Assembly: GCF_029873635.1 (NCBI RefSeq)
Contig: NC_080423.1
Coordinates: 89,821,191-89,885,190, forward strand
Source: Malania oleifera
Taxonomy: Eukaryota > Streptophyta > Magnoliopsida > Santalales > Ximeniaceae
Reading direction: 5' to 3'
DNA length: 64,000 nucleotides
This document shows, in pieces, positions 21,558 to 34,611 of the stretch. Every line of letters begins with the position of its first letter. Position 1 is the first letter of the stretch. Position numbers and translations under genes: made by a program. The notes under the pieces were generated by a model. That model was not told the DNA's origin. It saw only the letters and a program-made list of their open reading frames with translations, and searched no databases.

Positions 21558-22878
21558 TGTTGACTTTTTGAGTGTGTCTCCTATTTTGATTATGACAAAC
21601 CATAATATCTCATGTGTGTGCTAAGTGTATGAACATGCTTGATTTTCTAAACACAGATGACATATGAGAAATGGAAGCCGAAAAGTACTCAAATGTGCGC
21701 ATCATTCGGTGCAATCAATAGAATTGCTGAGAAACAGAGCATGAAGCCTTTGTTTGTTTTAAGTTGTATTTTTTTAAATTTATCATTTAGGTCTGTAATA
21801 ATAATTTATGGTCTGTAATAATTTGCATATCATGCATAATAGGTATGTATACTCAAGATACCTTAGTCTGACCATAAGGAAAACAAATGATCATAGACAG
21901 ACTTCGGTCGACCAACGCCAGGTTTTTTGGGCTAAATTAAAATGTCTAGATCTTAGAAAGACCCTAGGTCCTTGCACAATCACTTAGGAAAATCCCCACT
22001 ATCATCTATGCAAATCAGGGGTAAAAATATGACTTAGGTCTTTAATATGTAAAGGATTTGGGTAGCCGAACCTTGGCATTGAAAAATGCCTCGGTCGATC
22101 AAACATTTGAAATATCAGAACGTTGACCTAACTTCGGGCGACCGAACCGAAATGAACATGATGTTCTCGGTCGACCGAATCTTTAATTCTGACTTTTCCA
22201 CCTTCCCAGGGCGCCCAAACTCAACGTTTATTGTGTGGGGAAAATCTTGCTAGCTTATGAATCTTTGCATTTTGATTGCAAGACTCTTACACTTGTCTTG
22301 TGTTGTGAAGCAAATGTTTTCAAACAAGCTTGTTTTACAAATATCTCTTGTGCTTAATATTTTTCGAAAATCATTTTTGAGATAATTGATCATTCTATTG
22401 GAAATCTTTGGAATCCTACTCGTGATTGATATATATATATATATCTATACATTGTTTCAAAGATAGTTTGATAGTACACTCTCACACGTTTATTGCATAT
22501 TGATATTATCTTGAGAGTAGTTTCACTTGACCAATCTCACCTGAGCATAATTACTATTATCTGTGAGTGAATTGATTATTACTTGTGCATATTGGTACAA
22601 ATCTACTAAGCATAGAAGCATTCATTTTGTATGCAAAAATTTGATATCGATTGTTGTATTCCAGGCATGGCCTGAGAGGAATTGATCTAGCCTGTAAAGA
22701 TCGGTAGGGTCTTCTCTGCCCCGTAAAGAGAGTTTGTAAAGGTTGAGGTTTTCCGTGAGAATTTGATTTGGTTGTAAATGGTGCCACTCCACCCTTTAAG
22801 TGAGCAATAGTAGTAATCCTTGGGCTTGCAAATTGAAGCGGGGACGTAGGCAGAATTGGCCAAACCTCAATAACATTT

Positions 22879-24770
22879 TGTAACGACCAAAAAAATTACA
22901 CCATTTTTTTTTATATAAAATATAAATTACCTTGATACCTTTGTATTACTTGCTATAACATCTTAGGGCCTAGATGGTACTTAGGTATCCCTATACAAAA
23001 ACAACACACCTATGCAGCGAAAAACATAAAGTCATACATCCATATTTACAATACCAAAATTTAGTGTTTTCAAACCATATATATGAATATATAATTACAC
23101 ATCACCCCTGTATCATCTACTCAAAAAAGTAATCCCCTAAACACACTTTCCCTATAAATAGGGCAAAATAAAAGATCTCTCTATCTGTGAGCCTGATATG
23201 CTCGCCTAGTTGGTTCACTTAAAAAATGTTAAATTGTTGGGATGAGACAATGCTCAATAAATGGAAATATGCTATTACTAGTGTGTGGCGATTGAGTTGC
23301 ATAAATACCATAATGACAATATCTAAAGTTGTATAAGCTGAAAAATCAATATAAAGTATAACTCACACTTATCATAGTTTAAAGTTTATATCATCTGAGT
23401 TTTCTACTTTTCATACTTCTAATATCATACTATATCTGCTAAAAATTATGTAAATCTTTATACATATACATAACCGAAATTTTTTCCCTAGAAAACTGTA
23501 TGTCATGATTTAACCCCTTATGACAAGGTTGTGCGGCCGATAAGCGAGACTTAATCCTGGTTGGCCTACCAGGTAAGTCACCTGTACTCTACCAATCCTC
23601 AACCCGACCAAACTGCGTCCTCTCCTAGACATGAAATTGGTAACTACCTCGTCAAACTGGTCCCCCTCAATCCAAAGTACTAGCGAGATTGCAAATTCTC
23701 TAGGCACAGTTGACGGAATCCACATACTATCTGAGATATGTGGTTGCACTATGATCTGAAAATAGCAACGGTATCGTGCTCTGCTGACTGAATCTGTCTG
23801 AAATAATTCATTAGGGATATGATACTGTATATACTATTACTATAATTACCCTACTGTTTTTATCATGTCTCCAAAATAACCATAACACGATAAATCTGAT
23901 CTGTAAATAATGTAATATCTAAATAAAATAAATGTATGTTTGATTGTAATATGTGACTGAATAATCTGTAATGTCTGAGTATTATGGTTTTAAAAACATG
24001 GCATTTTGTTATTACTATATTTGTAATATCTTACTCATAAAAAGTTGTCTGGTAAATATATTTATCTATCTATATATATATACACTGTAAATCATGATAT
24101 TCTGAAAAATTACATAAATTCTATATGAGCCAAATATCTACTGAGGCCACACAAATAACACAACTCATATTATAGAAAAATTGAACAATAAACTGATATA
24201 TATACATAATTTTCTGATAAGCTTGCTAAAATTCCTAACATAACATATTTCCCTTACGTAACTAGCTACGAGGCTCACCTCCAACTTAATCCTCATGGCG
24301 TACTATTCCCCAAAATCCTGAAATAATACACATATGCATATTTCCAATAAATCAACTATATTTCCCCGAGCCTACATACTTGTAAATTTTTGAATTATAA
24401 TTTACCTAGCCTTCTAAAAATACTCACTGGGGTCCCCAACCCATATCTGCAAGGTCCTGAAACACCCTATTCCTAAAAATATAATACTCAAATTTTACTT
24501 CACAAAAATCCAGTATATTCCCATATAACTCAAAATTTAAACTCAAATAAGTCTGATACAACTGAAAATATCCAATTATTCAACTTACTCAAATTTTCGG
24601 ATGGTGCCCAAGTTGGCCTAACCAACGATCAACTCCAACAGACTTGAAGAGAATCTTCCTAGGAGTAGCGTGGTGGCTTCTGATCGTCGAACCGGCAAAA
24701 AATGAAGCTTAAATCGTAGAGAGAAGGGGAGAGGATAAGTTTTTTTAGAGAGAGAGAGAGAGAGAGAGAG

Positions 24771-24809
<39 letters not shown>

Positions 24810-25124
24810 TGCATGACTTCTTGCTGAAAAATCCGATTTAGGTCTACTTATAGACCTAGATTCGTCAACGAGACACGTCACCTCCTCGACGAGTCCATGA
24901 AGAGAGTTCGTCACCGAACACGAATTCCTCATTGATGAACTTTAGGCTCTACAAAATCCCCTCTTGGTAAATTCTCATTGACGAGACATGTGTCCAAGTC
25001 GAGGATCCCTAGAAGAATATTCGTCGACGAAATCCCTATATTCTTCGACGAATCCTCTTTTAAATTTTCCTTTCCTTCTTCTTTTTTTATTATTTAATTA
25101 CTATAAATTATCTGGGTTTTTACA
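22879..25124 (-). repeat. Element D 3' LTR
   Basis: 2246 bp. Minus-strand start TGTAAAAACCCAGATAA after the polypurine tract, end GGTCGTTACA. Aligns to the 5' LTR throughout. Holds a (GA)n/(GT)n tract at 24746-24808 (absent or short in the 5' LTR), a TATA-like CTATAAGTAG (minus, 24847-24853) and the CGTCGACGA palindrome zone (24858-25060). Confidence 0.9.
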
Positions 25125-25160
25125 TGCTTCCCTCCTTATAAAATTTCGTCCTCGAAATTT
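25125..25160 (-). other. Polypurine tract and hairpin of element D
   Basis: Minus strand: AAATTTCG-AGGA-CGAAATTT (25141-25160), a perfect 8-bp stem with 4-base loop, then TATAAGGAGGGAAGCA and the 3' LTR. Confidence 0.8.
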
Positions 25161-25443
25161 ACTATTTGTATTGAACAACATCCATTAAAGAAAATTGACT
25201 ACTTTTTTTATTAATTACCCTCACTCGTGGTAGAGGAATATCATGGTTACATTCAAGGTCCTGGAAGATTACAAATATACCCATAAAAGAAAATTCTCCT
25301 AAAACCAAAACATTACCTATCCTATAATCTAAAACACAACCATATAAGTATCACTCTATACTAAATAAACTTTGTCTTTATTTAAACAACACTGACTAAT
25401 ACTATAATTCATTAAATAAGTATGGGTACTTCTATCTAATTTC

Positions 25444-25794
25444 TTACTCAAACTCCCATGAAACTTCTTCTATATCATGGTTTCTCCACAAAACTTTCAC
25501 CAACTGAATTTCCTTGGTGCACAATTCCTGTGTCTTTTGGTCTAAAATCTGTACCGGTACTTCCTCATAGGCTAGTGAATCTCTAATCTCTATTTCTACA
25601 TAAATGATTATGTGGGACGGGTCTAGGACGTATTTCCTTAGCATGGCAACATGGAATACGTCGTGTATTCTAGATAAAGCTGGTGGCAGAGTTAGCTTGT
25701 AGGCAATTGACCCCACTCTCTCGAGTATCTTAAAAGGACCAATATACCTAGGGCTTAGCTTGCCCTTCTTCCCAAACCTCATAACCCCTCTCAA
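25444..25794 (-). pseudogene. Element D integrase C-terminus with chromodomain-like segment
   Basis: Reads KGKLSPRYIGPFKILERVG (GPF/Y-type module), then LPPALSRIHDVFHVAMLRKY, then YEEVPVQILDQKTQ...VKVLWRNHDIEEVSWEFE, the pattern of the C-terminal chromodomain of Tekay chromoviruses, thought to steer integration into heterochromatin. It lies in a different frame from the upstream pol, so a frameshift separates them. Its stop is close to the polypurine tract, so the natural end of pol seems kept. Confidence 0.8.
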
Positions 25795-26990
25795 AGGAGC
25801 TACCTTTAATAATACCTGATTCCCATATCAAATTCTAACTCCCTGCGGCAAGTGTCTGCATAGCTTTTCTGCCGACTCTGAGTTGTATTGATTTTTTCTC
25901 TAATTAGTCGGATTTTATCATATGCCTATTGAACCATCTCCGGACCCAAAACTCGCCTCTCGCATACTTCATCTCAGAAAAGAGGAGAATGACACCTCCT
26001 ACCATAAAGTACCTCGTAAGGTGTCATGCTGATGCTGGCCTGATAACTGTTATTGTAAGCAAACTCAACCAACAGCATAAACTGGGTCCAACTACCCCCA
26101 AAATCCAGCACGCATGCACGAAACATATCCTCTAATATCTAGACCATCCTCTCAGTCTGACCATCCATCTGAAGGTGAAAAGCAGTGCCAAATGCTAACT
26201 GTGTTCCCATAGCCTCTTGAAAGCTTTTATAAAATCGTGAAGTAAACCGGAGATCTCGGTCTGAGACTATGGATATCGGCACACCATGGGCATGAACTAT
26301 TTCCTGAACATATATTTCTACTAGTTTGTCCATGGAATAGATGACTTTAATAGGGATGAAGTGAGTAGTCTTCGTCAGATGATCAACGATCACCCAAATA
26401 GCATTCAACCCCTGTCGCATTGGTGGTAGCCCGGTAAAAAAATTCATAGAGACATGATCCCATTTCCACTCTGGAATGAAAAGTAGCTGCAACTGCCCTG
26501 TGGGTCTCTGGTGCTCAACCTTTATCTGCTGGCACGTCAAACACTGCTTTACAAATCTAGTGATATCCTTCTTCATGCCGCTCCACCAAAAGGATTTCTG
26601 TAGATCCCGATATATATTAATACTGCCTGGATGTATGGTGTATAAGGATCTGTAAGCCTCCTCCAATATAGTTCTTCTAATCTCGGCATCTGCAGGAACA
26701 CATAGTCTGGTATGGAACCGCAGGGCTCCATCATCTGATATGCTGAAATTGTCTTCTTGTCCGTCTTGCACTTTCTCTATCAACTCTGCTAACTCTAGGT
26801 AAAACTTTTTGCTAACTTTAATCCTTTCTTGCAACGTAGGCTGAATCACCAGGTTAGCAAGGAATGAATGGTGATCATCCTCTATTAGCTCCACATCTAA
26901 TCTTTCCAATTCCATTAGAATAGAGTGCTGAATCTCCATAGCTGCTAGTGCTAGTCCCACTGATTTCTTGCTCAGAGCATCTGCTACCAC
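25795..26990 (-). pseudogene. Element D integrase
   Basis: 26139-26990 is open for 283 codons: end of RNase H (MVADALSKKS), then an HHCC-type zinc module (HPGSINIYRDL...CLTCQQIK) and the catalytic core (WDHVSMNFFTGLPP; IVSDRDLRFTS). The core Asp residues are visible. The core continues in broken form over 25795-26138 in a shifted frame. The enzyme would insert the DNA copy into the genome. Confidence 0.85.
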
Positions 26991-27041
26991 ATTTTCTTTC
27001 CTTGGGTGGTAACTACTAATGCAGTCATAATCTTTAATGAG

Positions 27042-27356
27042 TTACAGCCACCTTCTTTGCCTCATATTCAGTTCTTTCTGGGTAAAGAAATACTTTAAGC
27101 TCTTGTGGTCCGTGAAGATTTCGCATTTCCCACCATATAGATAATGCCTCCAGATCTTTAAAGCATAAACCACTGCAGCTAAATCTAAATCATGCACAAG
27201 ATAGTTCTTCTCATATTCTTTAAGTTGCCTAGAAGCATATGCAATAACTCTACCATGCTGCATCAATAAATATCCAAGTCCCTTCAAGGACGCATCACTA
27301 TATATCACGAATCCATCTTCCCCTGATGGAATAGCCAGTACCGGTGCTGAAACCAA
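27042..27356 (-). pseudogene. Element D RNase H
   Basis: [19 protein letters not shown] contains the first catalytic Asp, and [13 protein letters not shown] the later conserved Asp-His. Same frame as the RT upstream and the integrase downstream, with stops between. Confidence 0.85.
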
Positions 27357-27512
27357 CTACCGTTTTAACTCTTAGAAGCTCTGCTCACAATCATTGGTCC
27401 AATCAAACTTCACATTTTTCCTCGTGAGTCGTGTTAGTGGACCCGATAATTTGGAGAAACCATATACGAAGCGTCGATAGTAGCCTTCCAAACCTAAAAA
27501 ACTCCTGACCTC

Positions 27513-28436
27513 CTAAACATTTCCTGGCCTTACCCAACTCACCATTGTCTCTATCTTACTTGGGTCAACTGATATACCATCCTCGGAGAATACATGCCCG
27601 AGGAAAGTAACCAGCCTTAACCAAAATTCACATTTCTTGAATTTTGCGTGCAACTTCCTTTCTCTCAATGTCTGCAACACTAGCCTCAGATGATGCTCAT
27701 GCTCCTCAAAACTTCTAGAGTAGACTAGTATATCATCAATGAAAACCACAACAAACTGATCCAGGTACTGATGAAAAACTTGATTCATGAAATCTATAAA
27801 TACTACTAGTGCATTAGTCAACCCAAACGGAATCACCAAAAATTTGTAATGCCCATATCTGGTTCGAAATGCTATTTTCGTAATATCCTCTGCTCTAACT
27901 TGAACCTAATGATAACCAGACCGCAAGTCAATTTTGGAGTAGACCTGGGTCCCTTGGAACTGATCAAATAAATCATCGATCCTAGGAAGAGAACATTTAT
28001 TCTTGACTGTTAGTTTGTTTATCTCCCTATAATCTATACACAACCTCATGGTCTCATCTTTCTTCTTCACAAATAGAACTGGTGCTCCCTAGGGCGACAC
28101 ACTAGGCCTAATAAATCCTTTATCCTGCAACTCCTCCAACTGATCTTTCAATTCCTTCAATTCAACTAGAGTCATACAGTATAGTGCTTTAGATATCAGT
28201 GCCAAACCTGGTAGTAAACCCATGGTAAATTTAATATCTTGGTCTGGTGGTAAGCCAGGAAATTCTTCTAGAAAAACATATGGAAATTCTCTAATTACTA
28301 GAATATCAGCATGCTTTAGTTCTTCTTTTGGCAATTCCTTTATGTAGGCAACATACCCTTGGCAACCACCCTGTAGTAGTCTCCTCACCTGAATAGCTGA
28401 CACTAGCTGTGGCGAGGCACGCACACGTGAACCCAC
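27513..28436 (-). pseudogene. Element D reverse transcriptase
   Basis: 28089-28436 covers the pre-RT region (VREFPDVF-like IREFPYVFLEEFPGLPPDQ) to the N-terminal fingers (DKGFIRPSVSP). 27513-27839 covers [12 protein letters not shown] and the catalytic box [10 protein letters not shown] (FIDD at 27732-27743), with both Asp present. The stretch between (27840-28088) keeps the frame but has stops. Gypsy-type by motif sequence and by integrase following RNase H. Confidence 0.85.
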
Positions 28437-28589
28437 AAATCTGTATTCTTAGTCACCCGGGGGTCTGAAAATCACTTATTTTTTATGGCAATCTATGTTG
28501 GCGTGATTAATTACTAGTCAATCCATACCCAGTATTACATCAAACCTCTACACATCTAGTATCACGAGATCAGCTGGTAGTACTTTCTC

Positions 28590-28805
28590 CTAAATACTTA
28601 CTGGAAAGTTCTGAAACACCTTCCTACACCTTACAGATAGCTCTACATCTAATAACTGTGCCTCTACCCCAATTACTTTAACATACCTCGTTGATATAAA
28701 GGAATGGGTGGCACCTATGTCAAACAAAACAATAACTTTATATGATAATACAATAAGTGTACTTGTGACAACGTCTCCAACAGTCTCGAAGTCTCCCGGC
28801 GTCAA
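28590..28805 (-). pseudogene. Element D aspartic protease
   Basis: VIVLFDIGATHSFIS: the catalytic D-S/T-G triad of retroviral-type proteases reads D-I-G here, so activity is doubtful even apart from stops. It lies directly after Gag in the same frame. Confidence 0.75.
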
Positions 28806-29855
28806 TGCATATACTCTGGTCAGCGTCGTGTTCCTCTGCTGGCCTCCACGGGGCGCCTAATAACCACCTTGGTTCGGTCTGGGAGTTGGTGCATAACTCG
28901 GCAGTATCTGACATGATCGAGCCATATGGTCAGGTCTCCCACAATGGTAGCAGACATTCTCCCCCTGCCGGCACTCACCTGGATGCCTCTATCCACATCT
29001 AGGGTAGGTGAGATAAGGCTGTCCACCTTAGAATCCACTGTGCTCTACCGTCTGCCTCTAACCCCCACTAGATCTACCTCCTCTCCAAGGGCCTCAACTA
29101 GAACCTACTTGAAAACTCGAAGGTGCAACCCTCTTCCTCTGGCTCTGTATTTCAATCTCTCTTGGCAAACCCTCCTCTGCTATTATAGCCATGTTAACCA
29201 AGTCTAAAAAATCATGTATCCGCAGTACTACCACCTATTAATAAATATCTCGCTTCAAATTTCTTTTGAACATCCCGGCCGTCTTAGCTTCATCTAGAAC
29301 AATATAAGGGCAGAAAAGCAACAACTCGATAAATTTCGCTACGTACTGCTGGACAATCATCGATCCCTGGGACAAGCTCAGAAACTCTTGTACTCTAGCC
29401 TCTCTGACCAAGGCAGGATAATATCTGTCAAAGAATATGTCCCTGAATCGGAACTAGGTCATCGGCACTAGAATTGATCTCTGCTTCTCTAGTAATCTAG
29501 TGGTCGTCCACCATCTCTCAACCTCCTTTGTCAGCTTATACGTGGTATAGAGTACCCTTTGCTCATTGGTGCAGTGAAGCACCATCAAAATCTTCTCTAT
29601 CTCCTACATCTAGTTCTCCACAACTACAGGATCAGCCACTATTGAAAATGCTGGTGGGTTCATCTTCATAAATTTTTCTATCGTGCACCCCTGAGCTAGA
29701 AATGGACCTCTTTACTCCCTAGAACTTCAGGCAATCTTAGCAATGACCTACTAAGCCACACTATGTAACACAGCATCTGAATGTCTGCCTCCTACACTAG
29801 AAGGTCCTGCTCCATCGTCGCCGCTAACGTGAGTGCTACTACCTCCTGGGTCCAT
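28806..29855 (-). pseudogene. Element D Gag
   Basis: ATG at 29853-29855 (MDPGGSSTHVSGDDG), in frame with protease, RT and integrase. Early stops follow; later KMNPPAFSIVADP matches the usual start of the gypsy Gag core. Near the end is a two-part cysteine region: RHPGECR, then a CCHC knuckle CYHCGRPDHMARSC at 28911-28952, complete. Gag would form the particle and bind RNA. Confidence 0.8.
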
Positions 29856-30197
29856 CTTGCAATATTACAAAATTATTCTGAAAATCCAAACCTTAGAAGA
29901 CTATACTAACTAAAATACCCCTTACCTCTTATCACTAATTTAGGATCTAACCCTACCATATGGAAATAGAAATCGTCGATAGTTTATTATGGTTTTCCTG
30001 AAATCATCACCCTAGGAAAATTACAGAAATCACCCTGAAACTCTACCTCCAAACTGCATAACAGCACCCTAATTTCTCATCATAATTTTCCAACATTAAT
30101 TCACTAATACTCAGTGCTATCTTTCTCCAAACTCTATTCCTATATTCTAGTATTGTTTTCTGCTGTACTTTAGAGTCTGCAAAACCTAGTAACCTAG
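29856..30197 (-). other. Element D leader between primer-binding site and gag
   Basis: About 340 bp without convincing ORFs, beginning on the minus strand with CTAGGTTACTAGG after the primer-binding site. Probably the untranslated leader. Confidence 0.6.
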
Positions 30198-30209
30198 GCT
30201 CTGATACCA
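30198..30209 (-). other. Primer-binding site of element D
   Basis: Minus-strand TGGTATCAGAGC, a perfect complement to the 3' end of plant initiator tRNA-Met, 3 bases from the 5' LTR end. Confidence 0.9.
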
Positions 30210-30212
30210 AAC

Positions 30213-31237
30213 TGTAACGACCCAAAAAATTACACCATTTTTTTATATAAAATATAAATTACTCTAATACCTCTGTATTACCTGCTAAAACATCTCAAGG
30301 CCCAGATGGCACTAAGGTATCCCCTGTACAAAAACTAACACACCTATGCAGCAAAAAACATAAAGTCATACGTCCATATTTACAATACCAAAATTCAGTG
30401 TTTCCAAACCATATATATGAATATATAATTACACATCACCCCAGTATCATCTACTCAAAAATGTAATCCCCTAAACACACTTGCCCTATTGACTCACTTC
30501 TAAAAATGAGTAGCACTGGGGCTATCTCAAGTATAAGAGTTATGTCGTATAATAATTAGCCTAAAATATGAATCTAACACACATAAACCAATCAACAACT
30601 CACTAATTAAACACTCAAATAGTAAACCAAAACCAAGAACCTCCCTAATCAAATTTAAATAAAGACAAACTAAACCTAAACCTCAACTATAACGTAAGAG
30701 TAATAAGCTGACTCAACACAATGCTATGAATAAACTAATGAATGTAAACTATGACTCAACTAGATGAATGCAAACTAACTTAAACAATAAATAAAGCTCA
30801 ACTAAATAAATAAACTAAACCTAACAATAGATAAACTCAAACAACTCTTAAGTAAAAATGACTAAATTTAAACTAATGAAAGGCTCCAACAAGATATTTA
30901 AAATGACCTAGAGTAAAATAATAAATTAAACTCAAGCTAATAGAAAACTCCAATGAAATATTTAAAATGATATTAAAGTGAAAAACAAATTAAACACTAA
31001 GGTGCTAACAGAATATTTAAAATGATATTAAAGTAAAAAAATGCAACTAAAATAACAACAAGATATTTTTTTTAAAAATGACAATGAAATAATCTAATAC
31101 AACTAAATGATCATAAAGGAGAGAGAGAAAAAAAATAAATTCAACAATACTTATCCAATGGATTAATCAACATGAACTCAACATTAAACTATTCATTAAA
31201 ATAACAATAAAATGCACAAACAACTAAACAAATTAAA

Positions 31238-31307
<70 letters not shown>

Positions 31308-33780
31308 TGGCCGTGGGTCTTCCACACAGCAGCAACAACTGCTGCCTTTCTCCTCTACTGTAGCTCCCCAAAGCACACCTCCTCCAAAGCTACCTAGAAC
31401 CCTAGCTCCTTTTCTTTTCTTTTTTTTTTTTTCCTTTCTTACCCCTTTATTTGACTTTTCAAAGCATAAAAAAAAGAAACACAAACTCACCCACACACCC
31501 AGCGCACACTTGCATGGCTGGGTCACATCATGACCCGGCCCACTTCATTATTTTTTTTTCTTTTCTTGTTTCTTCTCTTTTCATTTTTTCTTTGTTCCAC
31601 CGCCAAATTTGATCTTCGTAGAGCTAGTTTCTCATAAAACTAGAAACATGAAAGTTGTAGATAATTCTTTTTTCTTTTTTCAGAAATTTGAATTGTCTCG
31701 ATCGAAACTCGAACGGAAAAGTTATACACGGAATACGAACAGGTGTTGGTTTTGGTTCCCAGGACTTTTCCTGCTATAAAAAATTATCAAAAATTCGTAA
31801 ATTGTACAATAAAACTCAAGAATGATAATTTTTGCAATCTATTAAAATATTATACAAATTTAGATATTTAATTAAAAATATAAGTTGTAAAGACCAGATT
31901 AAAGTGTCCAATTGCGCAGTTTTGGCACGTAATAACCTATAAATAAAGCAAAATAAAATATCTCTCTTTCTGTGAGCCTAATATGCTCGCCTAGTTGGTT
32001 CACCTGAAAAATATTTGATTTTACTGGGATGAGACAATGTTCAGTAAATGGAAATATGTTATTACTAGTGTGTGACGATTGAGTTGCATAAATATTATAA
32101 TGACAATTTCTAAAATTATATAAGCTGTCAAATCAATATAAAGTATAACTCACATTTATCATAGTTTAAAGTATAACTGTATCATATGAGTTTTTTACTT
32201 TTCATACTTCTAATATCATATTATATCTGCTGAAAATTCTGTAAATTGTAATACATATACATAACTGAGATTTTTCCCCTGAAAAACTGTATGTCAGGAT
32301 TTAACCCCTACCTTGTTAAATTGGGCCCCCTCAACCCAAAGTATTGGGGAGACTGCAAACTCTCCAGGCATTGTTGACGGAATTCACATACTATCTCAAA
32401 TATGTGATTGCACTCTGATATAAAAATAGTAACAATACCATGCTCTGCTGACTGAATCTATCTGAAATAATTCATCAGGGATCTGATATTGTATATACTA
32501 TTACTATAACTATCCTACTGTTTTTTATCATGTTTTCAAAATAACCATAACACTATAAATCTGATCTTTAAATACTATAATATCTTAATAAAATAATTGT
32601 ATGTCTGACTGTAATATCTAATTGAATAATCTGAAATGTTTAAGTGTTATGGTTTTGGAAAACATGACATTCTGTAATTACTGTAAAATACTGGTCTGTA
32701 AAATATTTGTAATATCTGTCTGATAAAAATCTTTCTCGTAAATATATATGTCTATATATATACATTGTAAATCATGATATTTTGAAAAACTACATAGATT
32801 TTGTATCAGGCAAAGATCTACTCAGGCCACACAAATAACGCAACTCATATTTTGGAAAAACTGAACAATAAACTGATATATATATATATATATATATATA
32901 AAATTTTCTGATAAACTTGCTAAAATTCCTAGCATGACATATTTCCCTTACCTAATTGGCTGGTAGGCTCGCCTCGAACTTAATCCTCACGGCGTACTAT
33001 TCCCCAAAATCCTGAAATAATACACATATGCATATTTCCAATAAATCAGCTATATTTCCCCAAGCCTATATACTTGTAAATTTCTGAATTATAATTTACC
33101 TAGACTTCTAAAAATACTCACTAGGTCCCCAACCCATATTTGTAGGGTCTCAAAACACCCGATTCCTAAAAATATAATACTCAAATTTTACTTTGCAAAA
33201 CTCCAGTATATTCCCATATAACTTAAAATCTAAACTCAAATAAGTCTATACAACTGAAAATATCTAATTATTCAACATACCCAAATTTTGGGATGGTGCC
33301 CAAGTTGGCATAACCAATGATCTACTCCAGCAAACTTGAAGAGAATCTTTCTAGGAGTAGCGTGGCGGCTTCCGATCATGGAACCGGCGAAAAATGAAGC
33401 CAAAATCGTAGAGAGAAGGGGAGAGGATCGGTTTTTAGAGAGAAAGAGAGTTTCCTGCTTGACTTCTTGCTGAAAAATCCGATTTAGGCCTACTTATAGA
33501 CTTGGATTCGTTAACGAGACACGTCACCTCGTCGACGAGTCCATAAAGGGAGTTTGTCGTCGAACACGAATCCCTCATCAACGAATTTTAGGCTCTGTAA
33601 AACCCGCTCTCGGTAAATTCTTGTCGACGAGACACGTGTCCACGTTAACGATCCCTAGAAGAATATTCGTTGACGAAATCTTTGTATTCGTCGATGGGGC
33701 CCTATGAATCCTCTTTGAAATTTTTCTTTCCTTCTTCTTTTTTTATTATTTCATTACTAAAAATTGTCCTAGTATTTACA
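30213..33780 (-). repeat. Element D 5' LTR, interrupted by solo LTR E
   Basis: About 2.1 kb without E. Minus-strand start TGTAAATACTAGGACAA at 33780. Aligns with 22879-25124. The palindrome zone is at 33508-33705 and the TATA-like site near 33493-33499. The two LTRs differ at many single sites and by short indels, so the insertion is not recent. Confidence 0.9.
30490..31935 (-). mobile_element. E: solo LTR of the J family
   Basis: 1446 bp, minus orientation, ending GAGTCA-type (plus: TGACTCAC) and starting TTATTACGTGCC, flanked by exact CCTAT copies (30485-30489, 31936-31940). Removing it gives GCCCTATAAATA, which matches the D 3' LTR near 23150. It is homologous to 3075-4909 and contains the matching (GA)n tract at 31239-31301. 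No internal sequence. Confidence 0.9.
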
Positions 33781-33979
33781 CATTTCTTGTGCCTGCTTTT
33801 AATTTACGTAATTTAAATTTTAGCACTTGAATGTTTGTTTTTGTGAATGATTAGGTTTATAATGGCATAAACAGACCCTAGGTTGTATAATACTACTTAT
33901 TTGGATAAACCTAGGAGGAGAAATTTTTAAATATCCAATTTACCCCTCCTCTTAGGATTACACCAATTGCAACAATTAG

Positions 33980-34606
33980 GTACGTAATTGCCCTACGTAG
34001 GCCATGTACTGTGAGGTATGCAGTTGCCCTAGGTGGGCCACATACTAAATTCAGTGGATTGTATTGTATCTTGTGTGAATGAAATGTGGTGTATATGGTT
34101 GTTGACTTTGTGAGATAATTGATGTGAACTTAAATGCCTAAATAATTATAGTAAAGTAAATCTCTCTGCTCGAGGGCTTGCTGAGAAAGGCGAGTGCCCT
34201 GATAACTATAGTCTGGTACTAGAGTAGGGGGAAGTTACATGTATAGGCCTGTAAAGTTTCCTATTCTTGGAGACTTCGCCACACACTACAATAGTTTATT
34301 TCTTCCTTATTAAGAGGTGTCTCACCCCGAGGAATTATTGACTTTGCAGGTACTTTAGGTGATCGAGCTTAAAAAGCTCGGGGGAAGGGCTGAGAATTTT
34401 GGGTAGTAGTAAGAACTGAAATATTTATAATTATGTTTTACAATTTCTGGTTATGTAATATATGTGGATGGATACTCCTTTTGGGTTGTATAAAGTACTC
34501 TGGTATTTTATTTTAGGTTGTTCTTTATTTTTTCCCTGCGTGAATGGTATTAGAGACGATGATTGGTCTCATCACACCCCGGGCCCCACCTAGCGGGTCT
34601 GTGACA
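33980..34606 (+). repeat. Element B 3' LTR, second part
   Basis: Resumes in the 36-bp array (two more units to about 34050) and runs to GGGTCTGTGACA. It includes a sequence resembling a primer-binding site, TGGTACTAGAGT, at 34214-34225. It is followed by the CATAA target duplication. Confidence 0.85.
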
Positions 34607-34611
34607 CATAA

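Larger units (their letters stand above)
22879..33780 (-). mobile_element. Element D: Tekay-like Ty3/gypsy retrotransposon
   Basis: Complete structure on the minus strand: 5' LTR 30213-33780 (holding solo LTR E), primer-binding site 30198-30209, gag, protease, RT, RNase H, integrase with C-terminal chromodomain-like segment, polypurine tract, 3' LTR 22879-25124. TSD CATTT at 22874-22878 and 33781-33785, exact. Gag and most of pol share one frame from the ATG at 29855 to about 26139, broken by premature stops; a frameshift precedes the integrase end. The domain order RT-RNaseH-INT and the C-terminal segment point to the chromovirus (Tekay/Del) lineage. Confidence 0.9.
21558..33974 (+). mobile_element. 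C2: copia-type solo LTR, split by element D
   Basis: Parts 21558-22878 and 33786-33974 join into a 1.5 kb LTR, TGTTGACTTTTTGAGTG...CCAATTGCAACA, related to C1 (both contain a GGGACGTAGGC...TTGGCCAAA...CTCAATAAC segment and end in TTTACCCCTCCTCTTAGGA-like sequence). Flanks ATGAG (21553-21557) and ATTAG (33975-33979) form a one-mismatch duplication, and without C2 the 36-bp array of B reads on in phase. Palindromes such as TCGGTCGACCGAATC occur at 21900-22215. Confidence 0.8.
16515..34606 (+). mobile_element. Element B: gag-only Ty3/gypsy-type element, split by C2/D/E
   Basis: 5' LTR 16515-18640, internal region 18641-20303, 3' LTR 20304-21557 plus 33980-34606. Both flanks carry CATAA (16510-16514 and 34607-34611), and removing B rejoins the LTR of A seamlessly. 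The internal region of 1.66 kb has a primer-binding site, a broken gag and a polypurine tract but no protease, RT, RNase H or integrase. A non-autonomous element whose relatives probably include D-like Tekay elements, judged from similar LTR ends and polypurine region. Confidence 0.85.
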